Shown: positions 28,852 through 37,762 of the stretch, piece by piece | Layout of the letters: each line of letters opens with the position of its first letter | Position numbering within the stretch: the stretch's first letter is position 1 | NCBI GenBank assembly: GCA_902514885.1 | Contig: CABXST010000003.1 | Span: forward strand, 1 to 49,541 | Length of the DNA: 49,541 nt | Source: an uncultured Alphaproteobacteria bacterium | GTDB taxonomy: Bacteria > Pseudomonadota > Alphaproteobacteria > HIMB59 | Reading direction: 5' to 3' | Notes under the pieces: model-generated | What the model saw: the letters and a program-made list of their open reading frames with translations, nothing else | What the model was told of the DNA's origin: nothing | Databases searched by the model: none | Made by a program: the position numbers and the translations under genes

Positions 28852-29934
28852 TTAGTCTATATCGCCGACATAAACTCCTAAAGCAAGTGCAGTTTCAATA
28901 AGTGGGTCTGATCTATCAACTACTTTATAAGTTGATATGCCCTCACTAATTGGAACATCAACAACCTTCCTATCTCTCCAAGCAACCATTCTCCCCATTT
29001 TACCTTGTGCTATCAAATCAACTGCGTACACACCAAAAGCACTAGCAAGAATTCTATCTCTTGGAGTAGGAGGAGCACCCCTTTGTACATGACCAAGAGA
29101 TGTTACTCTGCACTCTATATCTGTCATTTTCATAATCTCTTCAGACAAGTAATTTCCTATACCGCCAAGTCTTTTTTGTCCGTCTGCAAATTCCACAGTA
29201 TAGCTTCTACCTTCTTCCGTTTTAACAGCCTCAGCAACAACAATTAAAGAGTGAACAATCCCTCTATTTTTCATTTCAGTAAGTTTATTAACGATCCCTT
29301 TGATAGAATATTTAATTTCAGGGATTAAAATAGCATCAGCACCACCAGCAATACCCGCATTAATTGCAATGTGCCCTGCATCTCTTCCCATAACCTCTAA
29401 GATCATTGTTCGTTGATGACTGGCGGCAGTCGTTTGAAGGTTATCAAGTGCCTGTGTAGCAACATTTACAGCTGTATTAAATCCAATTGAACTCTCTGTT
29501 GCACCAACATCGTTGTCGATTGTTTTTGGTATTGCAACAATATTTAAATTTCCTCGTTTTGCTATTTCTGTAAGAATGGACATACTTCCGTCTCCACCAA
29601 TTACAATCAATCCTTCAAGACCCAACTCATGATATCCATCGATTATTTCTTGGGAGCGGTCTTTAAATTTTCCATCTGGCATTGGAAATTTAAAGGGGTT
29701 GCCCTTACTCGTTGTGCCTAAAAAAGTACCACCTTGTCTTAGTAGAGATCCGCTAAAGGTTTGATAATCGAGCGGTAAGTAAGCTACAGGTCTTTGCATT
29801 AAACCTACAGTACCGTCACGTATTCCAAGCACTTCCATGTTATAGGTATTCTTTGCTCGAAAAAAAATAGATCGAACGGCAGCATTTAAACCACCACAAT
29901 CTCCTCCACTTGTAAGTATTCCTATTTTTTTCAT
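28852..29934 (-). CDS. pfkA: 6-phosphofructokinase, probably ATP-dependent
   Basis: Phosphorylates fructose 6-phosphate to fructose 1,6-bisphosphate, the committed step of glycolysis. 360 residues. GGDGS at 113-117: the Gly at 116 matches Escherichia coli Gly104, which marks ATP use, whereas PPi enzymes have Asp. PKTIDND at 136-142 carries Lys137 where ATP-type PfkA has Gly124. This Gly/Lys pair is known from a separate group of ATP enzymes. Asp140 is the catalytic base, and MGRDAGH lies at about 189. It abuts mak upstream and the oxygenase downstream without gaps. Confidence 0.93.
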   Translation of the reverse strand: MKKIGILTSGGDCGGLNAAVRSIFFRAKNTYNMEVLGIRDGTVGLMQRPVAYLPLDYQTFSGSLLRQGGTFLGTTSKGNPFKFPMPDGKFKDRSQEIIDGYHELGLEGLIVIGGDGSMSILTEIAKRGNLNIVAIPKTIDNDVGATESSIGFNTAVNVATQALDNLQTTAASHQRTMILEVMGRDAGHIAINAGIAGGADAILIPEIKYSIKGIVNKLTEMKNRGIVHSLIVVAEAVKTEEGRSYTVEFADGQKRLGGIGNYLSEEIMKMTDIECRVTSLGHVQRGAPPTPRDRILASAFGVYAVDLIAQGKMGRMVAWRDRKVVDVPISEGISTYKVVDRSDPLIETALALGVYVGDID

Positions 29935-30861
29935 TTAGAATTTATCTGAGTCCCACAACCATGCTGCTCCTCGTACGCCGCTAGAGTCACCATGAGTGTT
30001 TCGTAAAATCTTATTTCTTATTTTATCACTAAAAGTATATTTAGGAAGAAGTTTTGGAATATTTTCATAAATTCTTCCTACATTTGACATTCCTCCACCT
30101 ATCACAATTACATCCGGATCTATTATGCCGATCATAACTGAAATTAATCTTGCAAATCGATCCTCGTATAATTCAAATTCTTTTTTTGCTCTTTCATCAC
30201 CATTTGCTTCTAGGGCAACAATCTCTCTTGTTCTAAAATTTGTTCCATATTTAGAGTTAAATATTTTAGTAAAACCAATTCCTGATATAAATTGTTCTGC
30301 ACATAGTGGCCGTCCACAATTTCCAACCTCGCACTTTGGATTTAATTCATATTCCTCTTGAGTGGGATAGGGAAGTGGTTGATGTCCCCAATCTCCTGCT
30401 ACTTGATTAATGCCCTCTATAACCTGTTTTTTATAGACAAATGAACCTCCAAAACCTGATCCAATGATTATTCCCCATACAGATTGGTAATTAGCACCTG
30501 ATCCATCAATTGCTTCTGAGAGCGCAAAGCAATTTGCATCGTTCATCAATTTAATATCTCTATTAAGACTTCTTTCTAAATCTTTATGGAAAGGTCTATC
30601 ATTTATCCATACACAATTTGCGTTGTTAACTAAGCCTGTCTCTTTTGAAGAAAATCCAGGAATACAGACCCCGACAGTGTTAGTTGAATTTGTATGTCTG
30701 TCAAATTCTTCAATCAAAGATTTTACAGTATCAATACCATTTTCATAATTTTTTTCATATGTTGACCTTTTTCTTAAAATCTCATTACCCTCATTATCCA
30801 TGAGAATACCCTCAATTTTAGTGCCACCATAATCAATACCCACTTTAAAATTTTTTGACAT
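29935..30861 (-). CDS. mak: Fructokinase, ROK family
   Basis: Phosphorylates fructose (and perhaps mannose) to the 6-phosphate. 308 residues, strikingly like Escherichia coli Mak: IDYGGTKIEG (9-18, phosphate loop), MNDANCFALSEA (catalytic Asp), GHQPLPYP and the zinc-type Cys cluster CEVGNCGRPLC, DPDVIVIGGGMSNVGRIYE, and the C-terminal HGDSSGVRGAAWLW. The next gene in the operon, pfkA, uses its product. First gene of the minus-strand run, facing a 91-base divergent promoter region. Confidence 0.95.
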   Translation of the reverse strand: MSKNFKVGIDYGGTKIEGILMDNEGNEILRKRSTYEKNYENGIDTVKSLIEEFDRHTNSTNTVGVCIPGFSSKETGLVNNANCVWINDRPFHKDLERSLNRDIKLMNDANCFALSEAIDGSGANYQSVWGIIIGSGFGGSFVYKKQVIEGINQVAGDWGHQPLPYPTQEEYELNPKCEVGNCGRPLCAEQFISGIGFTKIFNSKYGTNFRTREIVALEANGDERAKKEFELYEDRFARLISVMIGIIDPDVIVIGGGMSNVGRIYENIPKLLPKYTFSDKIRNKILRNTHGDSSGVRGAAWLWDSDKF

Positions 30862-30952
30862 TACTTTTGTGAACTATTATATGAATATAAAAACATAATA
30901 CACATATATATTAATTCAATGATATAACATAACTGCTTAGATTTAGTCTTGT
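30862..30952. promoter_or_regulatory. Divergent promoter region between mak and the Gfo/Idh gene
   Basis: A 91-base, almost pure A/T gap between divergent genes. A perfect TATAAT for the minus strand is at 30876-30881 (read as ATTATA), though only about 15 bases before the mak start. TATAAC at 30923-30928 could serve the plus strand. No convincing -35 boxes, operator or terminator are seen. Confidence 0.4.
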
Positions 30953-31960
30953 ATGAAAAAAAAAGTTATTAATTGGGGTATTATTAGTTCAGCAAAAATT
31001 GGATGGGAACATGTTATTCCAGCTATCATAAAATCCAAAAATAGTAATTTATTAGCTATTGCTAGTAGAAGTAAAGGCAAAGCAACAAAACTTCAAAAAA
31101 AATTTAATATCACTAAAAGTTATGGTTCATATGATGAACTTTATCTGGATCCCGATATTGATATTGTCTATAACCCTTTACCAAATCATTTACATATCAA
31201 AACAAGTTTAAAGGCTTGTGCTCATGGCAAACACATTCTCTTAGAAAAACCACTATCATTAAAAGCAAAGGATATTAATCCATTAATTAAAAAAGCAGCA
31301 AAACATAAAATTATAATTAAAGAAGCTTTTATGGTAAGACATCACCCTCAATGGCAATGGATAAAAAAATACATCAAATCTGGAAGTATTGGAAAAATAT
31401 CAAACATATCCTCAGTCTTTTCTTATTTTAATAAAGACCCAAATAATATTAGAAACATACAAAAATACGGCGGTGGTGCAGTTTATGATATTGGTTGTTA
31501 CCCAACTGTAATTTCGAGATACTTACTGGACAAAGAACCAAAAAGAGTTGTTGCTACCGCAATTAAAGATAAAAATTTTAAGACAGATATTTTATCAACT
31601 ACTTTGTTAGATTTTGATGGTGTATTCTCATCTTATACTGTTGCTACCCAAAGCACTAACTCTCAAAAAGTTATCATTTTAGGAACAAAAAAAACGATAG
31701 TAGTTGAAAATCCTTTCAATGCAATAAAGAGCAAACCTACAACAGTTGTCATTTATAATGGCCGGTCAATATACAGAAAAGATAATACAATAAAAGTATT
31801 TAAGCCATCTGATCAATATGAACACCAAGTCACCGCTTTTTCTGATCATCTTTTAAAAAAAACAAAAGTTGATTATGATTTAAAAGATGCAAAAAAAAAT
31901 ATGAAAGTGTTAGATGCTACTTTTAAATCGATAAAAAGAAGTAAGTGGATTAAAGTTTAA
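30953..31960 (+). CDS. Gfo/Idh/MocA-family oxidoreductase
   Basis: NAD(P)-dependent dehydrogenase acting on a sugar or cyclitol hydroxyl; the substrate is unknown. 335 residues. N-terminal Rossmann half (VINWGIISSAKIGW), catalytic-lysine motif LLEKPLS with Lys99, then the substrate half with GGGAVYDIGCYP (about 177-188). It stands alone on the plus strand and overlaps the convergent SGNH hydrolase by 11 bases. The surrounding genes suggest pentose or deoxy-sugar oxidation. Confidence 0.9.
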   Translation: MKKKVINWGIISSAKIGWEHVIPAIIKSKNSNLLAIASRSKGKATKLQKKFNITKSYGSYDELYLDPDIDIVYNPLPNHLHIKTSLKACAHGKHILLEKPLSLKAKDINPLIKKAAKHKIIIKEAFMVRHHPQWQWIKKYIKSGSIGKISNISSVFSYFNKDPNNIRNIQKYGGGAVYDIGCYPTVISRYLLDKEPKRVVATAIKDKNFKTDILSTTLLDFDGVFSSYTVATQSTNSQKVIILGTKKTIVVENPFNAIKSKPTTVVIYNGRSIYRKDNTIKVFKPSDQYEHQVTAFSDHLLKKTKVDYDLKDAKKNMKVLDATFKSIKRSKWIKV

Positions 31961-32615
31961 TTCTATCTACTATTAAATCAGCTACTTTTTTACCAAAAGT
32001 TTCATGAGTTTTTTTAGACCAGTGTATTGGATCTAGACTTGACGACTCTATATACTGATTACTATTAATTAAATAAATTTTTTCTTCATCAGTAACATGT
32101 TTTAAGGAGTTAAATAATTTTTTAGACTTATCAAAAGCTCCTTCCCATTCGATATAGTTTGACCATTGTAAATCATTAGATAGCTTTCCAAGAACTGGAG
32201 GGCAAATTACTACTATTTCTGATAAATTTTGATCATGCCAGGTTCCTTTTCCCGAAAATGTATGTTTGGCAATATTAATAAGTTCTTTGACTCCTTTAGC
32301 TACTTCATCAGAGGACCTGTTAAATCTTTTTTTTAAATCGTTAGTTCCAAGCATTATTATTATTAAATCAATTGGTGAGTGGGATAATAAACAAGATTTA
32401 AAAATAGAAGCTCCATTTAAATGGGATCCATCTCGCATATCGTTAACATTAGTAGTCCTACCGGGCAGGGAGTCTTCTTTTACAGAACAGTTTAAACGAG
32501 CATTTGCTAAATTGTTAGATAATTCAATAGGCCATCTTTTATCATATCTTTTACCCTCATCTTCATCTGTATATCCCCAACTATTGGAGTCACCGAAAAC
32601 TAAAATGTTAATCAA
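31950..32615 (-). CDS. SGNH/GDSL-family hydrolase
   Basis: An esterase of the arylesterase / sugar-acetylesterase type. 221 residues. Block I FGDSNSWG with nucleophile Ser10, a Gly in block II (about residue 69, SHLNGAS), block III GTND (90-93) and the block V pair Asp195 and His198 in DPIHW. No signal peptide, so it would act on imported substrates, for example to de-acetylate a sugar before the enzymes of this island. The start overlaps the upstream aldo-keto reductase gene by 4 bases. Confidence 0.85.
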   Translation of the reverse strand: MINILVFGDSNSWGYTDEDEGKRYDKRWPIELSNNLANARLNCSVKEDSLPGRTTNVNDMRDGSHLNGASIFKSCLLSHSPIDLIIIMLGTNDLKKRFNRSSDEVAKGVKELINIAKHTFSGKGTWHDQNLSEIVVICPPVLGKLSNDLQWSNYIEWEGAFDKSKKLFNSLKHVTDEEKIYLINSNQYIESSSLDPIHWSKKTHETFGKKVADLIVDRIKL

Positions 32616-33637
32616 TAGGAGCTAGATGGAGCCCAGATATTGATATCTCCATCTTTTGCCTTTTGATTAATTTTTTTTATTTCTTCTTTACCAAATTTCA
32701 AATTATCAAGAGAAGCAAGACAATCTCTTAGTTGAGTAACAGTTCTGGCACCAATTAAGGCTGAAGTGATGGCTTTGTTATTTAACACCCAAGCCAAGGC
32801 CATCTGAGATAAATTTTGGCCTCTTTTTTTTGCTAGTTTATTTAAATCATTAATAATCTTTGTATTTTTTTTAGTAATTAATTTTTTACTAAATGAGCTA
32901 TTTTCACTAGCTCTAGTACCCTTAGGTAGTCCGTTTAAGTATTTATTTGATAAAAAGCCCTGCGCTAAAGGGGAGAAAGCGATACATCCTACTCCATTTT
33001 TCAAAAGAGTTTTAGTAAGGCCTTTTTCAATCCAACGATTAATTAAAGAATAAGAAGGTTGATGGATAAATAATTTAATTCCTCTTTGTTTAAGAATTTT
33101 CATCATTACGTTAGTTTTTTTTTCTGAGTAAGAGGAAATTCCAATATAAAGAGCTTTTCCTGAACGGTATATACTTTCGAGAGCATCTGCCGTTTCCTCT
33201 AAAGGTGTATTTGGATCAAAACGATGAGAGTAAAATATATCTACATAATCTAAGTTCATTCTCTTTAAACTTTGATCACAACTAGCAATAACATGTTTTT
33301 TTGATCCCCATTCCCCATAAGGACCATCCCACATATCATAACCAGCCTTAGATGAAATAATCATTTCATCTCTATATTTTCCTAAATCACTTTTCATAAC
33401 TTTGCCAAAATTAGTTTCGGCACTGCCATAGGGTGGTCCATAATTATTTGCTAAATCAAAATGAGTAATTCCAGAGTCAAAAGATTCAAATAATATCTTT
33501 TTAGACTCTGAGGACATTCCATTTCCACCAAAATTATGCCAGAGCCCAATAGAAATTAAAGGAAGCTTTAATCCACTCTGTCCACAATTTCTATATTGCA
33601 TTTTGGTATATCTTTTTGCATTAGCTAAATAACTCAT
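32612..33637 (-). CDS. yghZ: Aldo-keto reductase, YghZ (AKR14) type
   Basis: NADPH-dependent reductase; the Escherichia coli relative reduces L-glyceraldehyde 3-phosphate and methylglyoxal. 341 residues. The N-terminus MSYLANAKRY, then QSGLKLP, and HFDLANNYGPPYGSAE follow YghZ closely. The catalytic tetrad is Asp61, Tyr66, Lys97 and His138 (IFYSHR). The family's detoxification of reactive aldehydes fits a cell that splits sugars by aldolases. Overlaps both neighbours by 4 bases, so it is part of one operon with rbsK. Confidence 0.94.
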   Translation of the reverse strand: MSYLANAKRYTKMQYRNCGQSGLKLPLISIGLWHNFGGNGMSSESKKILFESFDSGITHFDLANNYGPPYGSAETNFGKVMKSDLGKYRDEMIISSKAGYDMWDGPYGEWGSKKHVIASCDQSLKRMNLDYVDIFYSHRFDPNTPLEETADALESIYRSGKALYIGISSYSEKKTNVMMKILKQRGIKLFIHQPSYSLINRWIEKGLTKTLLKNGVGCIAFSPLAQGFLSNKYLNGLPKGTRASENSSFSKKLITKKNTKIINDLNKLAKKRGQNLSQMALAWVLNNKAITSALIGARTVTQLRDCLASLDNLKFGKEEIKKINQKAKDGDINIWAPSSSY

Positions 33638-34551
33638 TTTATACTCTCCTCAATTTCTTTTTTGGTTGGCATTGAATTTGCAGCACCTTCTTTTGTCACA
33701 GAAATTCCTGCAACTAAATTAGCAAACTCTATCGACTGTTTGTAGGTTTTATTTTGAGACAGAGCAACACTCAGGGCTCCATTAAAGGCATCACCAGCTC
33801 CAGTTGTGTCGACAACTGGCTTATTTAACTTAGATGCAGGCATTAAAAATTCTTCATCATTGTTTTTAAAATAACAACCTTTTTCCCCAAGGGTAATTAA
33901 TATATTTTTCACACCTTTTTCTAAAAAAAATTTTCCAGCATCTTTACAACCATCCTCATTTTCGACAGGCTTATTAAAATAAAAACTTGCTTCAGTTTCA
34001 TTGGGAGTAAAAAAATCAAAAAATTGGAAGTAATCATCTGGTATTTCGCTCGATGGAGCTGGATTTAAAATTGTAATACAATTTTGACTCTTGGCTTCTT
34101 TTAGAGCGTACAATGTAACATCTTTAGGAGTTTCTAATTGTGTTAAAAAAATTTTTGAATTTTTAATTATACTTAAACTTTTATCAATTAAATTTTTACC
34201 TATAGTTCCAGCAGCACCAGGTACGACGTTAATAGCATTTTCCCCTGTTTTTCTATTTATAAAAATTCCCGCAGATCCGGTTGACTCATTTTCATCGATT
34301 TCTAAACCATCGTAGTTGATACCAGTATCTTTATATAAAGAAATTGCTATATCTGCGTAATTATCTCTACCTACCTTACTAATAAAAGAAACCTCTCCAC
34401 CAGCTCTAGCTGCAGCAATTGCCTGGTTTGAACCTTTGCCGCCAGGTCCAATTATATATTTGTCACCTAATATCGTTTGGCCAGCCACTGGAATGCTATC
34501 AGCAAAAAAACAGATATCTGCTACAAAAATACCAAAAACACAAATACTCAA
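33634..34551 (-). CDS. rbsK: Ribokinase (PfkB family)
   Basis: Phosphorylates D-ribose, or another pentose, at O5. 305 residues. GPGGKGSNQAIAAARAG (35-51) is the first PfkB signature, NPAPSS follows at 163-168, and the anion-hole/catalytic motif DTTGAGDAFNGAL (248-260, Asp254) is the second. TPNETEA is a ribokinase-type stretch. It overlaps the mutarotase gene by 4 bases, an order that matches rbsD-rbsK pairs, so the substrate is probably the sugar that the mutarotase opens. Confidence 0.9.
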   Translation of the reverse strand: MSICVFGIFVADICFFADSIPVAGQTILGDKYIIGPGGKGSNQAIAAARAGGEVSFISKVGRDNYADIAISLYKDTGINYDGLEIDENESTGSAGIFINRKTGENAINVVPGAAGTIGKNLIDKSLSIIKNSKIFLTQLETPKDVTLYALKEAKSQNCITILNPAPSSEIPDDYFQFFDFFTPNETEASFYFNKPVENEDGCKDAGKFFLEKGVKNILITLGEKGCYFKNNDEEFLMPASKLNKPVVDTTGAGDAFNGALSVALSQNKTYKQSIEFANLVAGISVTKEGAANSMPTKKEIEESIK

Positions 34552-35006
34552 TTATTTAATATCCAAACAGAACCATCAGGCTTAACAACTCCTTTAGTTA
34601 AAATAAAGCAACCAAAAGGTCTAGTTTCGTTTGTCGTAATAATTGCAAAAGCTTTTTTGGCTTCCTCGTAAAACTTAAATCTCTCAATTGATCCTATTTT
34701 CCAATTTTCACCTGCAACACTTCTAGTGACTTCCATTATTTCTCGATGAACATCATTCACTTCGTCAGGCTTGTTATCGATTTGCATTCTAAGTATTGGA
34801 AACTCCACAAAACTATCTAGAGGAAATATAGATAATATAGCTTTAGCCGCTCGAGCAGCATCAACCCCGTCTAAACGATGAACTAGCGAATTCATAGAAT
34901 AAGCTGGAAAGTTTGAGTCACATAAAATTAGTTTATCTCCATGTCCCATGGCGCGAAGTGTGTGAAGCACCTCAGGTCCTATTATAGGATCTATATTAAT
35001 AAGCAT
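34548..35006 (-). CDS. fucU: RbsD/FucU-family sugar mutarotase
   Basis: Interconverts cyclic forms of a monosaccharide so that later enzymes receive the right anomer or ring form. 152 residues. RAMGHGDKLILCDSNFPA (18-35) holds the active His22, and IERFKFYEEAKKAFAIITT in the C-terminal half is typical of FucU, not RbsD. L-fucose is the known FucU substrate, but the linkage to ribokinase makes ribose possible. First gene of the unit 35006 to 31950, 40 bases from the upstream dehydrogenase. Confidence 0.88.
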   Translation of the reverse strand: MLINIDPIIGPEVLHTLRAMGHGDKLILCDSNFPAYSMNSLVHRLDGVDAARAAKAILSIFPLDSFVEFPILRMQIDNKPDEVNDVHREIMEVTRSVAGENWKIGSIERFKFYEEAKKAFAIITTNETRPFGCFILTKGVVKPDGSVWILNN

Positions 35007-35046
35007 AAACCTATAGAACTAAATTAATTAACCATATTCAATATAA

Positions 35047-36063
35047 TTAATTTATATCTACTGGTTTTGAACGTAAATTTTTAACTGTTTCTAATTCTGC
35101 TCGGCGACAAAGTCTAGGTGGCAGCCCTTTTGTCATTAAAAGTAAATCTTCATAAACGATATCTCCCATTTCAAAAAAAACACTCTCTAAAGCACCAGCT
35201 CTATGAGCAGAGAAAAGAATATTTTTCTGTTTTCTAATCGGGTCATTTTTTGGCACTGGTTCTTGAGGAAATACATCTGTAGCAACTTTAATTTTATCTT
35301 TATTTAAAATTTCATTTAAATCTTGAAAATTAATAACACTAGCTCTGCTTAGGATTAGCAAGCAGGTATCTTTCTTCATTAACTTCAAAAGTTTTTTATC
35401 TATCATACTCTTATTTTTTGTAGTTATTGTTGCAAGAACATAGACGACTTCACAATCTTTAAAAATTTCTTTCAATGACGCTGATTTACATCCATTGGCC
35501 TCTATTAACTTATTCGGGAGCCAAGGATCATAAACTTTAAAATTAGATGTGTATGGCATTAACATAGGCTTAAGACTTTTAGCCAAGTCTCCGAAACCAA
35601 TAAAACCGATTTTGTTATCTAGTAACAAACTACTTCGTAAATTACTCTCTAAACCATATTTCTCTTTTTTCTGAAAAAAATCTAAATGAGATTTGTGTAT
35701 ATCCCGTTTTAGAGAGATTGTTAAACCAACAGCAATTTCCGCAACACTTTGTGCAAAAACAGGAGCTGTAGATAAAACATAAATATTATTTTTAAAACAG
35801 TAATCGTAATCCATGTTATCCATAAAATTACTTTCAACATTAAAAATTGCTTTTAAATTTTTGGCTTTTTTTAATATTGATATTGGTAAATATGGTTGTC
35901 CAATAATAAAATCTGCTTTAGAGATATTTTGTTCATAAAAAAGGTCTTTATCTCTTTTCGTTACATAAATAAGTTGGAATTTTTTTTTTAGTTTTTGTAG
36001 CTTTTCCTTTGAAAAAATTAAATCCATTTTTCTGGGGAAGGGATCTATAATAATTTTTTTCAT
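35047..36063 (-). CDS. D-isomer-specific 2-hydroxyacid dehydrogenase
   Basis: NAD(P)-dependent reductase/dehydrogenase of the phosphoglycerate/glyoxylate/hydroxypyruvate type. 338 residues. Rossmann motif IGFIGFGDL (152-160), catalytic Arg240 (LSRAS), Glu268 (PQEP) and His287 (AHRAG). In a sugar-splitting setting, glycolate, glycerate or a sugar acid could be the substrate; the sequence does not decide. It begins 46 bases from the divergent D-lyxose isomerase gene and may share a promoter region with it. Confidence 0.88.
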   Translation of the reverse strand: MKKIIIDPFPRKMDLIFSKEKLQKLKKKFQLIYVTKRDKDLFYEQNISKADFIIGQPYLPISILKKAKNLKAIFNVESNFMDNMDYDYCFKNNIYVLSTAPVFAQSVAEIAVGLTISLKRDIHKSHLDFFQKKEKYGLESNLRSSLLLDNKIGFIGFGDLAKSLKPMLMPYTSNFKVYDPWLPNKLIEANGCKSASLKEIFKDCEVVYVLATITTKNKSMIDKKLLKLMKKDTCLLILSRASVINFQDLNEILNKDKIKVATDVFPQEPVPKNDPIRKQKNILFSAHRAGALESVFFEMGDIVYEDLLLMTKGLPPRLCRRAELETVKNLRSKPVDIN

Positions 36064-36109
36064 TATATGATTATATCAATTATTTTAATTTTTGATAATC
36101 TAAGTTGAA

Positions 36110-36778
36110 ATGAAAAGATCTGAGATTAATAAATCTATAAATGAAGCAAAAGAAATGATTGAAAAATACTCATGGGTACTCCCTAAGTGGGGTTATTGGT
36201 CATTAAAAGATTATGATGCTAACCCTTCTATAAAAAAATATTTAAAAGATCACCAAATGGGCTGGGATGTAACGGACTTTGGTAAAGGACAATTTGATAA
36301 AAAAGGTATTACTTTATTTTGTATAAGAAACGGTATTCAAGGAAATTCTGATGACAAACCCTATGCTGAAAAATTATTGTTTATGAAAGAAGGTCAAGAA
36401 ATACCGTTCCATAGCCATAAAGTTAAACTTGAAGACATTATAAATCGTGGTGGTGGAGATTTAGCTCTAGAATTTTTAGAAATTGATAAAAAACAAAATG
36501 AAAATATTAGTGAAATTAAAGTTTTAGTTGATGGCGAAATAGTAAAAATTAAACCTCGACAACCATTGATATTAAAGAGAGGCCAGAGCGTGACAGTTGA
36601 AAGAAACATATATCATAAATTTTATGCAGTAAAAGGCACTGGCATGGTTATGGCGGGTGAAGTGTCCCAAGTTAACGATGACAACAATGATAATTATTTT
36701 TTAGAACCTCTAGGTAGATTTACTGACATTGAAGAAAATGAAGAAGCTATTCATCCTTTATGGAATGAAGTGAAATAA
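36110..36778 (+). CDS. D-lyxose isomerase (cupin type)
   Basis: Converts D-lyxose to D-xylulose, and some members D-mannose to D-fructose. 222 residues with the family's start MKRSEIN and the WDVTDFGKG, FCIRNG and EDIINRGGGDL stretches. The metal site is visible as His101, His103, Glu108 and His169. It abuts the PfkB kinase gene with no gap, so both belong to one unit. Xylulokinase, which could use the product, is encoded 2 kb away. Confidence 0.92.
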   Translation: MKRSEINKSINEAKEMIEKYSWVLPKWGYWSLKDYDANPSIKKYLKDHQMGWDVTDFGKGQFDKKGITLFCIRNGIQGNSDDKPYAEKLLFMKEGQEIPFHSHKVKLEDIINRGGGDLALEFLEIDKKQNENISEIKVLVDGEIVKIKPRQPLILKRGQSVTVERNIYHKFYAVKGTGMVMAGEVSQVNDDNNDNYFLEPLGRFTDIEENEEAIHPLWNEVK

Positions 36779-37762
36779 ATGACCAGAAAAGGCATCATAG
36801 CTGCGGGTATTTGGTGTGTCGACATATCTTATAAAATTAAAAATTGGCCCTCAGAAGGTAAGACCTCAATAGTTGAGAGAAAGATTGATGGAGCGGGTGG
36901 AGGCCCTTCGAACGTTCTAACTAATTTAGAGTATTTAGGATTTAAATTTCCTAAAATAGCACTGGGATGCATAGGTAATGATGATGAATCTGATATTATA
37001 AAAACACATAATAAAAAAAATAATATTATCTCTAAATATCTAACAGTCTTAAAAAAAATCAAAACCTCCTATACTTTAATAATGTCTGAAGGTGGAGGAG
37101 AAAGAACTTTTTTTCATTTTCCAGGAGCAAATGATAGTCTGAGTATTAAAAATATAAAATTATCAAATATTAAAAAATATAATCCTAAAATTTTTTATGT
37201 AGGTTACTTAACTTTTCTTGGAAAGCTTGATCATTTTGATAAAAATGGTGAGACCAATTTATGTACAATTTTAAGAAAAACAAAAAAATTGGGAATGCTT
37301 AATTGTGTAGACTTAGCATCGTATGATCACAACAATTATAAAAAAATAATAAAAAGTGCTGCTAAATATTGTGATTATCTTTTTCTTAACGAGGTTGAGG
37401 CAGAACTAGCAACAGGTTTTAAAATTCTTGTAAAAAAAAAATTTAATAAAAAAAATGCTTTATTGGCAACAAATTTTTTATTAAAAAATGGTGTCAATAA
37501 AGCTGTTATTTTGCACTCACCACAATCCACACTATGGATGGATCAAAATATGAATTCGTTTTGGCATCAATCTGAATTAATCAATCAAAAAGAAATTGTA
37601 AGTAAAGTAGGTGCCGGCGACGCCTTTTGCGCAGCATGCCTATTTGGAATACATCAAGAGTGGCCAGTTGCTAAAATATTAAAAAAGGCTCATTTAGCAG
37701 CTATTTCAATTCTTAAAACAGAATTTTCAAGTGGTGATATACCAAATATAAAATCTCTTTAA
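36779..37762 (+). CDS. PfkB-family carbohydrate kinase
   Basis: 327 residues. The first PfkB region is DGAGGGPSNVLTNL (37-50), and the second holds the catalytic GAGD at 278-281 (VSKVGAGDAF). An ERTFFHFPGAND stretch (108-119) shows a substrate-lid type different from ribokinase. The substrate is unknown. Directly following D-lyxose isomerase, it may phosphorylate a ketopentose or ketohexose. Its stop codon abuts the stop of the convergent aldolase-like gene with no base between. Confidence 0.87.
   Translation: MTRKGIIAAGIWCVDISYKIKNWPSEGKTSIVERKIDGAGGGPSNVLTNLEYLGFKFPKIALGCIGNDDESDIIKTHNKKNNIISKYLTVLKKIKTSYTLIMSEGGGERTFFHFPGANDSLSIKNIKLSNIKKYNPKIFYVGYLTFLGKLDHFDKNGETNLCTILRKTKKLGMLNCVDLASYDHNNYKKIIKSAAKYCDYLFLNEVEAELATGFKILVKKKFNKKNALLATNFLLKNGVNKAVILHSPQSTLWMDQNMNSFWHQSELINQKEIVSKVGAGDAFCAACLFGIHQEWPVAKILKKAHLAAISILKTEFSSGDIPNIKSL

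Noticed and set aside
32266-32625. 119-codon plus-strand frame within the SGNH hydrolase gene
   Set aside because: Antisense shadow; the minus-strand product has all hydrolase motifs.
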